DNA of 64,000 nt from an uncultured Parabacteroides sp. GTDB lineage: Bacteria > Bacteroidota > Bacteroidia > Bacteroidales > Tannerellaceae. Numbering within the stretch: position 1 is the stretch's first letter; every line of letters starts with the position of its first letter. Both the position numbers and the translations under genes were made by a program. Below the pieces are notes generated by a model, which did not search any database, was not told the origin of the DNA, and saw only the letters and a list, made by a program, of their open reading frames with translations. Location: assembly GCA_944325335.1 (NCBI GenBank), contig CALUZR010000002.1:45544-109543 (forward strand). Direction: 5' to 3'. Positions 49,366-59,112 of this stretch are shown here, piece after piece.

Positions 49366-51735
49366 ATGAAAAGCATCATTTTATATGGGTTTTATTTTTG
49401 TGGCCTTTTTGTCTTATTAGGCAATGTCAATGCCGAAAAGCATTGGATAAAAGGAAGGGTGTTGGATAAAGCGCAGCACGGAATCGAGGCTGCTTACATT
49501 GAAATCCGGACATCAAACGATAGCATTGTGCAAAATTATTCACTAAGCGACTCTTTAGGTTTCTTCGCATTTGGTGTAAGAAATAACCAGGAATACATTG
49601 TGAGTATCAGCCATGTATCCTATAAACCATTCTCTCAAAAAATATATCCGCGAGAAAAAACATTCTCTTTCGTGTTAGAGGAAAACATAAGCCTGATCGA
49701 TACATTAGTAGTAACGGGTTATGAGAAAGCTATGCGCATGAATGAAGAAGGGCATTTAGTCTTCGATCCCAATGTGTTAGGAAATACTGTCACTTACGAT
49801 TTGAGCCGTCTGCTGCAGACATTGCCAAATGTACAAATATCGCCTGCCGGAATCATGCAAAACGGAAGGGCAACTGCCCTTTTAATCAATGGACATCGAC
49901 GGAATCTGAGCGGAAGAAGCGTGGAGGCGTTTCTAAAAAACATTCCCGCCGATCGGATCCAAGAGATTGTGATTAACCCCGTGTCTTCGGCAAGCAATCT
50001 GGCTTCAGAGAATGGAAGCATCAACATCATATTGAAAAGCGGAAAAGATCTGTGGGCTGCGGAAGTAAATGGAGAACTGGACGGAAGCAAAGGCGGCGTT
50101 TACGGAAACGGAGGCGCGTTCGTCATGTACAACAAGGACAATTTCTATTTGGATTTTTCAGTGGGCTATTACAATAGTTTTGGAAAAGTGGACACGAAAG
50201 AAGAATCTTCTTATGCCAATTCATCAGCTACGTCCCAGTTTGACTATCAAACAGATTCGCGAAGGAATGATTATTTAGGCAGTTTAAACTTAGAATGGAC
50301 AACGCCGCAAGGACATAAATTATTCACTTCGGCCACAGGGTTTTACGATAAAGGTACTTTCCATGCGGACAATAGGATGCGCTTCATGCCAGACAAGGAA
50401 ACGGAAGAACTGACGCATGGGATTGCTACACAAGAGAATGACGACGACCTTTATACCGTAGAAGTGGAATTCAAAAGCAACGACACCCTTCGCCACCAAC
50501 ATGCCGTAAGTTATGGCATCATTTGGGGCAAAGCGCATAACCAAGGACTGAATGAAGAAACGGCCATGCGCGAAGCCGATGAATCCGTTTTCTCCCACCA
50601 CACGACGAACCGCCATTATGGTTATCAGCACCAAATGAACTATAATTACCAGTTCCTGCTCGACGCGAACTCTACCTTGAAAGCAGGCGTCCGCGTGGAT
50701 GCGGGCCGATTGAATCCGGAAAGCCAGTTGACGGAGAAAACGCAAGGAATGGAGGATTTTCTATACGCCGATCGTTACCAGCTGCGAGAAAATATTTACG
50801 TCGGATACTTGGAATATGCTTATAAATATGACAATTATGCCATGACGGCAGGATTACGGGTGGAACATACAGATTATTCAGCCCGTTCCAAAATGGACAA
50901 TACAACCTATGATTATCACCGCACGGATTATTTCCCGTTCATAACGTTAAGGGGAAATTTCAGTTCGGTGGCCGACGTCACGCTTAGTTTTGCTTCCGGA
51001 ATTAACCGGCCTCATTTTTTGGATTATGTCCCGAATTTTAGGTACACGTCCAGATATGCTTATTCCATGGGCAATCCGGAACTTGTTCCTTCAAAGTTTT
51101 ACTCCGTCACATGGGGCACTTTGTTATTGGATTTTTTGTACATCGGATTGACTTATCAACACACCCAAGACGTATTGAGTGAAATCACCACGGCAGACGA
51201 CACCAATTCGTTTTTGGAAGTCACCACGCCGATGAATGTATGCAATGAAAACCGGTTTATTTTTCAGATAAACTGTCCTTATGTGTTTTTAAACAATAAG
51301 TTATCCGGTTATTTGGGTACTTGGTTCGGTTATGCGAAGTATCGGGACTGGGAAATCGATTTAGGTTCCTTCTACAACAAAAGATACAAGGGTTTTTATT
51401 TGACCAACCAAACGCAATATGAGGTTTGGAAGAATTTGAATATCGGATACGATTTGTATTTCCAGCCTAAATTATATCTGCAACAAGTGATTGCAGACCC
51501 ATTTTTCAAATTAGGATTTGATGTTTCCTACAAGATAAAGGGCGTTAGTTTGGGATTTACCATTTCGAACATATTCAATGCGCATAACAAAGGCGTCGAA
51601 ATGAGCGAATCTGTTTATACCTGTTACGAGCGCAACCGCTATCAGCCCATATACTCGTTTACCTTGAAATACGATATCGGGAACATGGGCAAAAGGAAAT
51701 ATCATGAAGGGATTGATTCTTCGAGATTTAAATAA
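49366..51735 (+). CDS. TonB-dependent receptor-like outer-membrane beta-barrel protein
   Basis: A 789-residue exported protein. Signal peptide to about residue 24, a carboxypeptidase-regulatory-like domain (IKGRVLDKAQHGIEAAYIEI, to about 110), a plug domain (LSRLLQTLPNVQISPAGIMQNGRATALLINGHR) and a long beta-barrel (OMP_b-brl_3 type). There is no SusD partner and no neighbouring hydrolase, so the ligand is unknown; peptides, metals or siderophores are all possible. Base composition is more AT-rich than its neighbours. Confidence 0.83.
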   Translation: MKSIILYGFYFCGLFVLLGNVNAEKHWIKGRVLDKAQHGIEAAYIEIRTSNDSIVQNYSLSDSLGFFAFGVRNNQEYIVSISHVSYKPFSQKIYPREKTFSFVLEENISLIDTLVVTGYEKAMRMNEEGHLVFDPNVLGNTVTYDLSRLLQTLPNVQISPAGIMQNGRATALLINGHRRNLSGRSVEAFLKNIPADRIQEIVINPVSSASNLASENGSINIILKSGKDLWAAEVNGELDGSKGGVYGNGGAFVMYNKDNFYLDFSVGYYNSFGKVDTKEESSYANSSATSQFDYQTDSRRNDYLGSLNLEWTTPQGHKLFTSATGFYDKGTFHADNRMRFMPDKETEELTHGIATQENDDDLYTVEVEFKSNDTLRHQHAVSYGIIWGKAHNQGLNEETAMREADESVFSHHTTNRHYGYQHQMNYNYQFLLDANSTLKAGVRVDAGRLNPESQLTEKTQGMEDFLYADRYQLRENIYVGYLEYAYKYDNYAMTAGLRVEHTDYSARSKMDNTTYDYHRTDYFPFITLRGNFSSVADVTLSFASGINRPHFLDYVPNFRYTSRYAYSMGNPELVPSKFYSVTWGTLLLDFLYIGLTYQHTQDVLSEITTADDTNSFLEVTTPMNVCNENRFIFQINCPYVFLNNKLSGYLGTWFGYAKYRDWEIDLGSFYNKRYKGFYLTNQTQYEVWKNLNIGYDLYFQPKLYLQQVIADPFFKLGFDVSYKIKGVSLGFTISNIFNAHNKGVEMSESVYTCYERNRYQPIYSFTLKYDIGNMGKRKYHEGIDSSRFK

Positions 51736-51843
51736 ATAGGATTTTCTCTCCTATTTTCGTTCCAAACGTCTCGAATGTAACACTTGACCTGCGCCGCCGC
51801 GTTTTTTCCCCACCCAAAATAGGTTTATTGCCCATAAAAACCG

Positions 51844-51851
51844 TACCTTTG
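51844..51851 (+). promoter_or_regulatory. -7 promoter box for the FtsB/DivIC-like gene
   Basis: TACCTTTG, 20 bp before the start codon; TTTATTG 14-20 bp upstream may act as the -33 box. Confidence 0.6.
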
Positions 51852-51871
51852 CAGCAAAAGAACGAAATGAT

Positions 51872-52177
51872 ATGGATTGGTTGAAACGTTTTTATACGAA
51901 ATACCTGGCTTGGATCAACAAATACGTGTTGGTCACGATCGGCGTCTTCCTTTTGATGTGCCTCGACAGCGACAGCAACCTGTATAAACGCTATATGTAC
52001 GATGAGCGCATCCGCAACTTGGAAAAGGAAATCAAATTCTATCGCGACGAAATTGAAATAAACCGGCAGAAGCTGAACGAACTGCACACCGACAAAGAAG
52101 GCCTGGAGCGTTTCGCCCGCGAAGAATATTTCATGAAGCGAGAGAACGAAGATGTCTATATTATAAAAGGGGAATAA
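51872..52177 (+). CDS. Septum formation initiator (FtsB/DivIC-like)
   Basis: A 101-residue bitopic protein: short cytoplasmic start, one membrane helix (KYVLVTIGVFLLMCL), then a coiled coil (IRNLEKEIKFYRDEIEINRQ) and the C-terminal LERFAREEYFMKRENEDVYII typical of the family. It takes part in the divisome with FtsL and FtsQ in the periplasm. It is followed with no gap by a small membrane protein gene. Confidence 0.88.
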   Translation: MDWLKRFYTKYLAWINKYVLVTIGVFLLMCLDSDSNLYKRYMYDERIRNLEKEIKFYRDEIEINRQKLNELHTDKEGLERFAREEYFMKRENEDVYIIKGE

Positions 52178-52492
52178 ATGAATCAAACGGTACGGAATGG
52201 ATTGTTCGGCATCGGCGCAGTTGGTATTTTGCTGGGCGCGGTGCTCTGGTTTATCGGAGTCGAAATGGCACCGTATGTGTTTGCAGTCGGAGCGGCAGGC
52301 TATGCCATTTGCCAACTGACGATACGGATAGACGGGAAAGACCTCCACGCGCGGCGGATGCATCGCTTCCAAAGCATCGCGGCTTTGCTGATGATTGTCG
52401 CCTCGGCGATGATGTTCCGCGGCGGAAACGACTGGGTCCTGTTCCTGACGATTGCCGCCATCTTCCAGCTCTACACTGCGTTTAGGAAATGA
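52178..52492 (+). CDS. Small four-helix membrane protein, unknown function
   Basis: A 104-residue protein with four hydrophobic helices (FGIGAVGILLGAVLWFIG; MAPYVFAVGAAGYAICQL; IAALLMIVASAMMF; WVLFLTIAAIFQLYTAF). Its ATG directly follows the TAA of the FtsB-like gene, so the two are co-translated and it may act in the cell envelope. I do not recognise the family. Confidence 0.75.
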   Translation: MNQTVRNGLFGIGAVGILLGAVLWFIGVEMAPYVFAVGAAGYAICQLTIRIDGKDLHARRMHRFQSIAALLMIVASAMMFRGGNDWVLFLTIAAIFQLYTAFRK

Positions 52493-52591
52493 GGAATTAA
52501 GAATTAAGAATGAAGAATGAGGAATGAAAAATGGAAATTATCCGGATGGAGATTCTTCATTCTTCATTCCTCATTCTTCATTCTTAATTAG
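52490..52591. terminator. Inverted repeat of 7-bp GAATGAA units between convergent genes
   Basis: Left arm GAATTAAGAATTAAGAATG and right arm its complement ATTCTTCATTCTTAATTAG, with a 7-bp internal period. It sits between two convergent stop codons and could terminate both transcripts. A related repeat is near 21046-21140. Confidence 0.6.
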
Positions 52592-52598
52592 TCCTTTG

Positions 52599-53036
52599 TT
52601 ATTCTGTCTTTTCCTCTTCTTGCGCAGGGGCTTCTGCAGCTACCTCTATCGGTTTGAAATCGGTGATGCCGGCTTCGAGCAACTGGTTGTACCACATGAT
52701 GATCTTCTTGATATCACTCGGATAGACACGGTCGCGGTCGTAGTCCGGGAGGATTTCCGCCATATAAGCACGAAGTTCATCCGGCTTGGCCGAAGTCGGG
52801 ATCGAAGCCTTCGCGCCGTTCTCCTTCGTCTGGATGCTTGTCAGCACTTCATGCAACGGCGTCTCCCCTTCGTTCGTATAGATAGAGATGTCGCCCAGCG
52901 AAATCACCTTGTCTTGCGCATACGCCGGCACCTTCGTGTGGTTCGCAAGCGACTCGACAATCAACATATTCTTCCCATGGGAATACAACCGGAACAAGCC
53001 CGGACGTCCCGATATAGCTAAAATCGTCTTCAACAT
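52599..53036 (-). CDS. DUF5606-like conserved Bacteroidales protein
   Basis: A 145-residue soluble protein beginning MLKTILAISGRPGLFRLYS, which matches the DUF5606 family as I know it; function unknown. The C-terminal 15 residues are Glu/Ala-rich and probably disordered. A TACCTTTG box on the minus strand at 53087-53094 lies about 50 bp upstream. Confidence 0.8.
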   Translation of the reverse strand: MLKTILAISGRPGLFRLYSHGKNMLIVESLANHTKVPAYAQDKVISLGDISIYTNEGETPLHEVLTSIQTKENGAKASIPTSAKPDELRAYMAEILPDYDRDRVYPSDIKKIIMWYNQLLEAGITDFKPIEVAAEAPAQEEEKTE

Positions 53037-53136
53037 AATACTTTCCTTTTTCTACTTTCTACTAATGAATAATACGAATGTGGGCGCAAAGGTAGGAAAA
53101 AAAGTTGAAAGTCGGTGCGGAATACGCAAAGTTAAG

Positions 53137-54441
53137 TCATTCCAACTTTCCCGTCACGCGCAAGTATTCCGTCTCGTATATCTTGTACTGCGTCTGGGCG
53201 TCTATGAGGTTGCTTCGTGCCTGTTGCCATTGGGATTGGGCATCGAGGAGATCGGTGAGCGTGCTCATGCCGTTCAGGTAGCGGTTGTGCATGATGTGGA
53301 GATTCTCGTCGGCTGTCTGGGAGCCGAGGGTCGCGGTCTTGAGGAGGCGATATCCGTCGAGCAGATTTTGGGAGGCTTGCCGGGTCTCGATGTGGAGCAG
53401 GCGGGTGTTCTTCTCCAGGTCGAGGCGGGCGTTGGCTACATCGAGTTTGGACTTCCGCACCTTCTTCAGGTTCTCACCCCAGTGGCAGAGCGGGATACTT
53501 ACGGTGGCCATGGCTTGCCAGATTCCGTCGTCGAATTTCGAAGTGAAGGGTTGGGGGGTTCCTTCTGCGTCCTGGGTGAATCCGTTGAGTTTGATATTCC
53601 CGTAGTAAATATAGCCAGCCGAGAGCGCAACTGTGGGCAGCATGGCAGCGCGGGTCATCTTCACCTGCTCCTCGGCGGCCTCTATTTGCTTCTGGAGCAG
53701 GGCCAGTTCCGGGCGGGCGGAGATGTCGGTGTCGAGGGAGCTGGGCGCCTCTATGGGGATGACGGTATCGGTGGGGAGGATCTCCGTCTCGAGTGGGCAG
53801 CCGATCGCGTGGCATAGGGCGAGGCGGCACAGATTCTTACCGTTTCGCGCCTTCTGCCATTGGTAGTGGATATCACTCTGGCGGGTACGGATGCGGAGGA
53901 GGTCGTTCCCGGTCGCCATCCCGGCAGCGAGGCTGGTCTCGGCCTGTTGGTAGAGCGTATCCATCTGCGCCTTGTAGGCATCGAGCATGCGTACCTTCGC
54001 GGAGACGGCTATGTAGCTCCAATAGGCGTTAGCGGCATCGGCGATGACCTGCATGCGCGTCTTCCGCTGGTTTTCCTGTTGTGCTTCCCGTCCTATTTGG
54101 GCTAATTTCTGCCCTGCCCGTATGCGTCCGCCGGTATATATCGGCTGGGTCAGGTTGATTCCGGCGAGGTAGGCGCCGCGCATTTGCAGTGTCATGCCCA
54201 TCATGTCCATATCAGACAGGTACGTACCCATCGCCATGCCATCCGCCTTAGGCAGGTAGGCGGCGAGGGCAATCTCTTTGTCTAATTCGGCTTGCCGGAC
54301 TGCATTGTCGGCACGCTGCAGGTCTTCGTTGTGGGCCAATGCACTCTCCCGGCAATCTTGCCAGGAAAGCGAAATGGATTCTTGTGCCTGTGCATTCGTC
54401 AGCAGGCAGGCAGCTAAAAGGGATAATACGATTGTTTTCAT
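53137..54441 (-). CDS. TolC-family outer-membrane efflux channel
   Basis: A 434-residue exported protein (signal peptide ends ...TNAQA). Two repeats of long coiled-coil helices with OEP-type features (LTQPIYTGGRIRAGQKLAQIG; VSIPLCHWGENLKKVRKSKLD). It forms the outer-membrane duct for the RND pump encoded 273 bp upstream on the same strand. The gap between them is filled by a 22-bp repeat array. Confidence 0.9.
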   Translation of the reverse strand: MKTIVLSLLAACLLTNAQAQESISLSWQDCRESALAHNEDLQRADNAVRQAELDKEIALAAYLPKADGMAMGTYLSDMDMMGMTLQMRGAYLAGINLTQPIYTGGRIRAGQKLAQIGREAQQENQRKTRMQVIADAANAYWSYIAVSAKVRMLDAYKAQMDTLYQQAETSLAAGMATGNDLLRIRTRQSDIHYQWQKARNGKNLCRLALCHAIGCPLETEILPTDTVIPIEAPSSLDTDISARPELALLQKQIEAAEEQVKMTRAAMLPTVALSAGYIYYGNIKLNGFTQDAEGTPQPFTSKFDDGIWQAMATVSIPLCHWGENLKKVRKSKLDVANARLDLEKNTRLLHIETRQASQNLLDGYRLLKTATLGSQTADENLHIMHNRYLNGMSTLTDLLDAQSQWQQARSNLIDAQTQYKIYETEYLRVTGKLE

Positions 54442-54493
54442 CTTATATATATAATAATGTATATGTGATCAACTGATTTTCTATTTAAAATTG

Positions 54494-54713
54494 CCCAGTT
54501 GGGTAATTTTTATTGCCCGGTTGGGTAGCGTTTGCTATCCGGTCGGGTAGTGATTGCTACCCGGGCGGGTAGTAATTGCTACCCGGGCGGGCAGTAATTG
54601 CTACCCGGGCGGGCAGTTTAAATTCCCCGGGCGGGCAGTTCAAATTCCCCGGGCAGGGAATTCAAATTCCCCGGGCAGGGAGTTCGAATTCCCCGGGCAG
54701 GAAATTTGGAACA
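54494..54713. repeat. Ten 22-bp hairpin repeats between the RND pump and TolC genes
   Basis: CCCGGGC-type junctions recur every 22 bp from 54494 to 54692. Each unit is itself a hairpin, for example GGGTAGTAATTGCTACCC. Across the array both arms change together (GGGTAGC/GCTATCC; GGGTAGT/GCTACCC; GGGAATT/AATTCCC), so the pairing is kept while the sequence drifts. Two open frames across it encode only repeats and are not credible genes. Confidence 0.88.
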
Positions 54714-54714
54714 C

Positions 54715-57700
54715 CTACTCGGGTATCTTTTCCGCCTCGCCTGTTCCTGCAACCGTCTTTGGGTAGAGGACGGTGTAGAAGAAGGGGAGCAGGAGGAGCG
54801 TGATGAGCGTCCCGACGGTCAGCCCGCCCATGATGGTGATGGCCATCGAGCCATACATCGGGTCCCGCACGAGGGGCAGCATGCCGACAGTCGTGGTGAG
54901 GGATGCCATTATCACGGGGCGCACGCGCGAGATGGTAGCCTCGACCACGGCCTTATAGGGCTGAAGGTGCTCTTCCGTCTGCAGGCGGTTGATTTCGTCG
55001 ACGAGCACGATGGCGTTCTTGACCATCATCCCGACCAGCCCCATCATCCCGACGATGGCCATGAAAGTGAAGGGCTTGCCCAGCAAAAGCAGGGAGGGCG
55101 TGATGCCGCAGATGGCAAACGGGAAGCAGACCAGTATCAGGCAGACTTTCTTCCAGCTGTTGAAAAGCAGCAGCAGGGCCAGGAGCACGATGAAGATCGT
55201 AATCGGGACGTACTGCAGGAGCCCGCCGATGGATTCGCCCTGCAGCTCGCCCTCTCCCACCCAGCGGAGTGTGTAGCCGTCGGGTAGCGGTATAGCGTTG
55301 ATTTCCTTCTGGATAGCGGAGACTACCTTCGCTGGGGTCGCGTCGGGGATATCCGTGTTCGGGTCGCACTCGGCCTCGATGGCGCGCTGGCCGTTCAGGC
55401 GGTAGACCAGCGGCTCGTCCCAGGCGAGGCGGAGGCTATCCGCTACGGTACTGAGGGGCACACTGTGGAAGAGTTCGTCTTGCACGGCCTCCATGCTCTT
55501 CCCCCCCGATAGGATTTGTTGCATCATCTCGCTGGAAAAGTGGAGGTTTATCGTGCTCCATACGGGGATATTCCAAAGGTCTTTTATCGGGCTCCCATCG
55601 GCTTCGCGCATCTGGAGGTTTACCAACAGGGAGCGGTCCTGGTCGGTAAGCACGCCTACGGGCATGCCCTCGTTCGCCGCCTTGAGCGCATTGCCGATAT
55701 CGCTCCGCTCGATGCTGGCACGCAGGGCATTGGCGCGGTTATACTTTGCGATGAAGGTTTTGCCCCGGGGCTTCCAGTTGTTTTGCACCGAATAGGGGTC
55801 CACGTAGGGGCAGCGGCGCATGATGTCTTCTGCCTGCTGGCTCAAATGCCGGAGCACGGCTGGGTCGGGGCCGGAAAATTCAACCTCGACGGTATGGGAA
55901 GTCGATACGGAGAAATTGTACTTCCTGATACGGATGTAGGCATCGGGATACTGGGCGCGGAGCTGCTCCCGGATAACGGGTATCTTCTCTACAACGGTCT
56001 GGTAGTCTGCACAATCGACCATGAGTTCGCCATAACAATCACCCCCGGACGTCATCGGGCGCACCAAGCAGTAGTAGGCCGGGGCGCTGCCCATGCTCGC
56101 GGCTACGCGTTCGACGGCGGGGTTCTTTGCCAGCAAGGCGCTCATTGCCTGGAGGTCTCGCCTTACGCTATTGGGATTGCTCTGCGGCGGGAAGAAGCAC
56201 TCTACGACAAACTGCTTGTAGTCGAAGTCCGGAAAGAAGAGGTTCTTCACCCGCGTCATCCCAAAGATACTGACACCCAATAGGACGACTGCCACCGAGA
56301 GGGTAGCCACGCGGTGGTGGATGAGGGTCGTCACCGCCCTACGCACGAAGCGGTGGACAGGCGAGTTCATGACCTCGCCCGGCTGCTTGGCCTTTTCGCG
56401 GACGGGCAGCCAGGACTTGGCGCAGATGGGCACCTGGATAAGCGCCAACACCCAGCTGGCCAGCAGGCTGACGCAGAGTACGAGGAAGAGGTCGCTCGCG
56501 TATTCGCCTACGGAGCCCGGGCAGAGGTAGATGGCGAGGAAGGTTGAGGCGGCGATGACGGTCGCCCCCAAGAGCGGGAGCGCGGTATTGCGCCCGATGC
56601 GGTAGAGGTAGGTCTTCGGGCCGAAACCCCGCTGCTTGTCTATCAGTATCCCATCCATGATGACGATGGCGTTGTCTACCAACATGCCCATAGCCACGAT
56701 GAAAGCGCCGAGCGAGATGCGCTGCAGGGTCGTCCCCAATACCAGTAAGATGGGGAAAGAGAGGGCGATGGTCAGGATCAGCCCAAAGCCGATAATTACC
56801 CCGCTGCGCAGGCCCATGCTGAAAATCAGGACGAGAATCACGATGGCCACGGACTCTACGAGGTTCCACATGAAGGAGCTGATGGCCTCGTCCACCTTGT
56901 CGGGTTGGAAAAAGACCTTCTCCGTTTCCATCCCGGCAGGGACCTGTTTCATCACTTCCGCCAACTTTTGGTCCACAGCCCTTCCGACGTCGGGGACTAT
57001 CGCATCGGCCTCCATCGCAAGGCAGATGGCCAACGCCGGTTTACCCGATACGAAGAAGCCGTTCCGCTGCGGCTCGGCGTATGTCCGCTCGATATGGGCG
57101 ATGTCGCCAAGCCGTACTTGCTTGCCGTCTGTCGTTTGGATGAGGATTTGGCGGATGTCCTCCTCATCGCGGATATTCCCGGAGACAGCCAGGCGCAGCC
57201 TATCGTCGCCGTTCGGATAGACGCCTGCATCTACCGTCTGGTTCGCCCCGTTGAGCGCAGACATGATCTGGACGGGGATGAGCCCGTTGCGCGAGAGTTG
57301 CTCTTTAGACAATTGGATATTAATCACTTCGTCCCTATTCCCGACGATATTCACGCGCTTCACGCCGGGGACAGCCAGGAGGGCGCGGCGGATCATCTTG
57401 GCATATTGGTACATCTCCGGGTAGGTGTAGCTATCGCCTTTCAGGGCATAAAAGATACCGTAGACATCCATCATGTCGTCCACGACCACAGGATCGTAGC
57501 AACCCGAGGGCAGGGAGGAGCGCAGATCGTTGACCTTGCGGCGGAGGAGGTCGAAGTGTTGCTCCAAATCCGCGAGGGGGACTGTCATCAGGAATTCGAC
57601 CGTGAAGGAGGCCATGCCCGTGCGGCACTCCGTCTTTATCTTCTTGACATCGGGCAACGCCCTGAGGGCATCTTCCACCTTGACCGCTACGTCGAGTTCG

Positions 57701-57876
57701 ACCTCGTGGGCACTGGCACCCGGATAGGGGATTACGACCATCGCCTGCTTGATGGCTACGGCCGGGTCTTCCAGCTTGGGCATCTGGATGAAAGCAATCA
57801 CGCCTGCCACGACGACCGCTACCATGAGCGACCAAAACAGGGTAGCGCGGCGCATAAAGAACTGGGTGATTTTCAT
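54715..57876 (-). CDS. RND-family efflux pump, inner-membrane subunit
   Basis: A 1053-residue proton-driven exporter with the RND layout of 12 helices and two large periplasmic loops. Seen blocks: MKITQFFMRRATLFWSLM at the N-terminus, GMLVDNAIVIMDG in helix 4 with the proton-relay Asp, and MVKNAIVLVDEI in helix 10. It is of the multidrug/hydrophobe or AcrB-like type rather than a clear metal pump. Its start codon overlaps the adaptor stop by one base. Confidence 0.92.
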   Translation of the reverse strand: MKITQFFMRRATLFWSLMVAVVVAGVIAFIQMPKLEDPAVAIKQAMVVIPYPGASAHEVELDVAVKVEDALRALPDVKKIKTECRTGMASFTVEFLMTVPLADLEQHFDLLRRKVNDLRSSLPSGCYDPVVVDDMMDVYGIFYALKGDSYTYPEMYQYAKMIRRALLAVPGVKRVNIVGNRDEVINIQLSKEQLSRNGLIPVQIMSALNGANQTVDAGVYPNGDDRLRLAVSGNIRDEEDIRQILIQTTDGKQVRLGDIAHIERTYAEPQRNGFFVSGKPALAICLAMEADAIVPDVGRAVDQKLAEVMKQVPAGMETEKVFFQPDKVDEAISSFMWNLVESVAIVILVLIFSMGLRSGVIIGFGLILTIALSFPILLVLGTTLQRISLGAFIVAMGMLVDNAIVIMDGILIDKQRGFGPKTYLYRIGRNTALPLLGATVIAASTFLAIYLCPGSVGEYASDLFLVLCVSLLASWVLALIQVPICAKSWLPVREKAKQPGEVMNSPVHRFVRRAVTTLIHHRVATLSVAVVLLGVSIFGMTRVKNLFFPDFDYKQFVVECFFPPQSNPNSVRRDLQAMSALLAKNPAVERVAASMGSAPAYYCLVRPMTSGGDCYGELMVDCADYQTVVEKIPVIREQLRAQYPDAYIRIRKYNFSVSTSHTVEVEFSGPDPAVLRHLSQQAEDIMRRCPYVDPYSVQNNWKPRGKTFIAKYNRANALRASIERSDIGNALKAANEGMPVGVLTDQDRSLLVNLQMREADGSPIKDLWNIPVWSTINLHFSSEMMQQILSGGKSMEAVQDELFHSVPLSTVADSLRLAWDEPLVYRLNGQRAIEAECDPNTDIPDATPAKVVSAIQKEINAIPLPDGYTLRWVGEGELQGESIGGLLQYVPITIFIVLLALLLLFNSWKKVCLILVCFPFAICGITPSLLLLGKPFTFMAIVGMMGLVGMMVKNAIVLVDEINRLQTEEHLQPYKAVVEATISRVRPVIMASLTTTVGMLPLVRDPMYGSMAITIMGGLTVGTLITLLLLPFFYTVLYPKTVAGTGEAEKIPE

Positions 57877-58934
57877 TACAGCAGCCCTCCTACGTTGGTT
57901 TTCGTATGTTCGGGAATTGGCTTAACCTTTTCCCCTTCCCGGAGCGCATGGACACCGGCGTGGACGAGGGCCTCATCCCCTTTCAGACCGGAGACAAGGG
58001 CGCGACCTTCCGCATCGAGGTCCCCTTCCACCTGCACCCCTACCTTATATATAATAGAGTCTGGCCCGATGGCCCACACGTAGCTCTCCCCTTCTGCCTG
58101 GAAAAGGGCGCGGAGCGGGAGGGCAAATAGGCGGGTTGAATCTTCCCCGGTGAAGAGGAGCTCCGCCTCCATATTCAGGCCGGCCGTAAGCGCCTGGCCG
58201 GGTTGGCGTTCGAAACCTAAGCGCATCCGGTAGAGCTGGGTCGCGTCGGCCTTGGGCATGAGGCTGAGGAGCTTCATCGGGTAGGATTCGCCCGACGCGG
58301 TGAGGGCGCGGCAGGTAATGCGGCTGAGGCTGTTCCGCTTTTCGTAGATGGACGAGGGGACATCTACCTCTACCTCCATCCCATTCACATCCAGGAGCGT
58401 AATGACCGGCGTACCGGCATCGACCATCTCTGCCCGCTCGAAATTAACACTACGTACGTAGCCGGCTACGGGTGCCTGGAGGTGGGTGTAGGCCAGCTTG
58501 TTCTGGTTTACTTGCAGTTGCACCTGGAGCTGCTTCAGTCCGGCCTGGGCCTTTTCGTACTCGTTGGTAGAGACGCTCTTCCCCCTGTATAGTTGAGTGA
58601 TACGCGCTACCTCGTCGCGGAGCTGGTCGTATTGCACCTGGAGCGCCTCCACGCCCAGGCGGTAGTCGGCGTCGTCTAAGGTAGCGATAAGTTGACCGGG
58701 CTGTACGTAGTCGCCCTCGCTCACGGCGATGCGCTTGATTTGCCCGGGAGTCTTGAACCCCAGGCTGATTTCGCTCGCTTCCCGCACGATGCCCGAGAAG
58801 CGGGCGGCTGTCTGCGTGCTGGCAGGCATGGGGCGGGTGAGCAATACACTATGGACTACCTCCTCTTGCGGAGGCGTCGCGCAGCCGGCAAGCAAGAGTC
58901 CGGCGAGCGGTAGGATAAGATGAAATTGTTTCAT
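57876..58934 (-). CDS. RND efflux adaptor lipoprotein (membrane fusion protein)
   Basis: A 352-residue periplasmic adaptor with lipobox LLAGC (Cys18). Order: barrel-sandwich start (EASEISLGFKTPGQIKRIAVSEGDYVQPGQLIATL), helical hairpin, and second lipoyl half (APVAGYVRSVNFERAEMVDAG). It links the RND pump to TolC. First gene of the operon, divergent from an AraC-family regulator gene 178 bp away. Confidence 0.91.
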   Translation of the reverse strand: MKQFHLILPLAGLLLAGCATPPQEEVVHSVLLTRPMPASTQTAARFSGIVREASEISLGFKTPGQIKRIAVSEGDYVQPGQLIATLDDADYRLGVEALQVQYDQLRDEVARITQLYRGKSVSTNEYEKAQAGLKQLQVQLQVNQNKLAYTHLQAPVAGYVRSVNFERAEMVDAGTPVITLLDVNGMEVEVDVPSSIYEKRNSLSRITCRALTASGESYPMKLLSLMPKADATQLYRMRLGFERQPGQALTAGLNMEAELLFTGEDSTRLFALPLRALFQAEGESYVWAIGPDSIIYKVGVQVEGDLDAEGRALVSGLKGDEALVHAGVHALREGEKVKPIPEHTKTNVGGLL

Positions 58935-59084
58935 GCCTTGTATCTGTTTTTACTGTTCTGATGAGGGCAAAGGTCATACATTTGTACCTATTTCGTACCA
59001 CCTAATCGGATAGAAAAATGTCCTTTTGGATGAAATTGAGATTAAATAAGGGAGATTTTTGGCGTAGCTATTGTTCTAAATCGC

Positions 59085-59092
59085 TATATTTG
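59085..59092 (+). promoter_or_regulatory. -7 promoter box of the AraC gene next to the efflux operon
   Basis: TATATTTG, 21 bp before the start codon. TTTG at 58-61 of 59000 is 23 bp upstream, slightly long spacing. Confidence 0.55.
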
Positions 59093-59112
59093 CCTTTAAA
59101 TATAGACTTAGT

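Noticed and set aside
54554..54803. Two overlapping frames encoding PG(R/Q)-rich peptides
   Set aside because: They are direct read-outs of the 22-bp hairpin array and run into the opposite strand of the RND gene.
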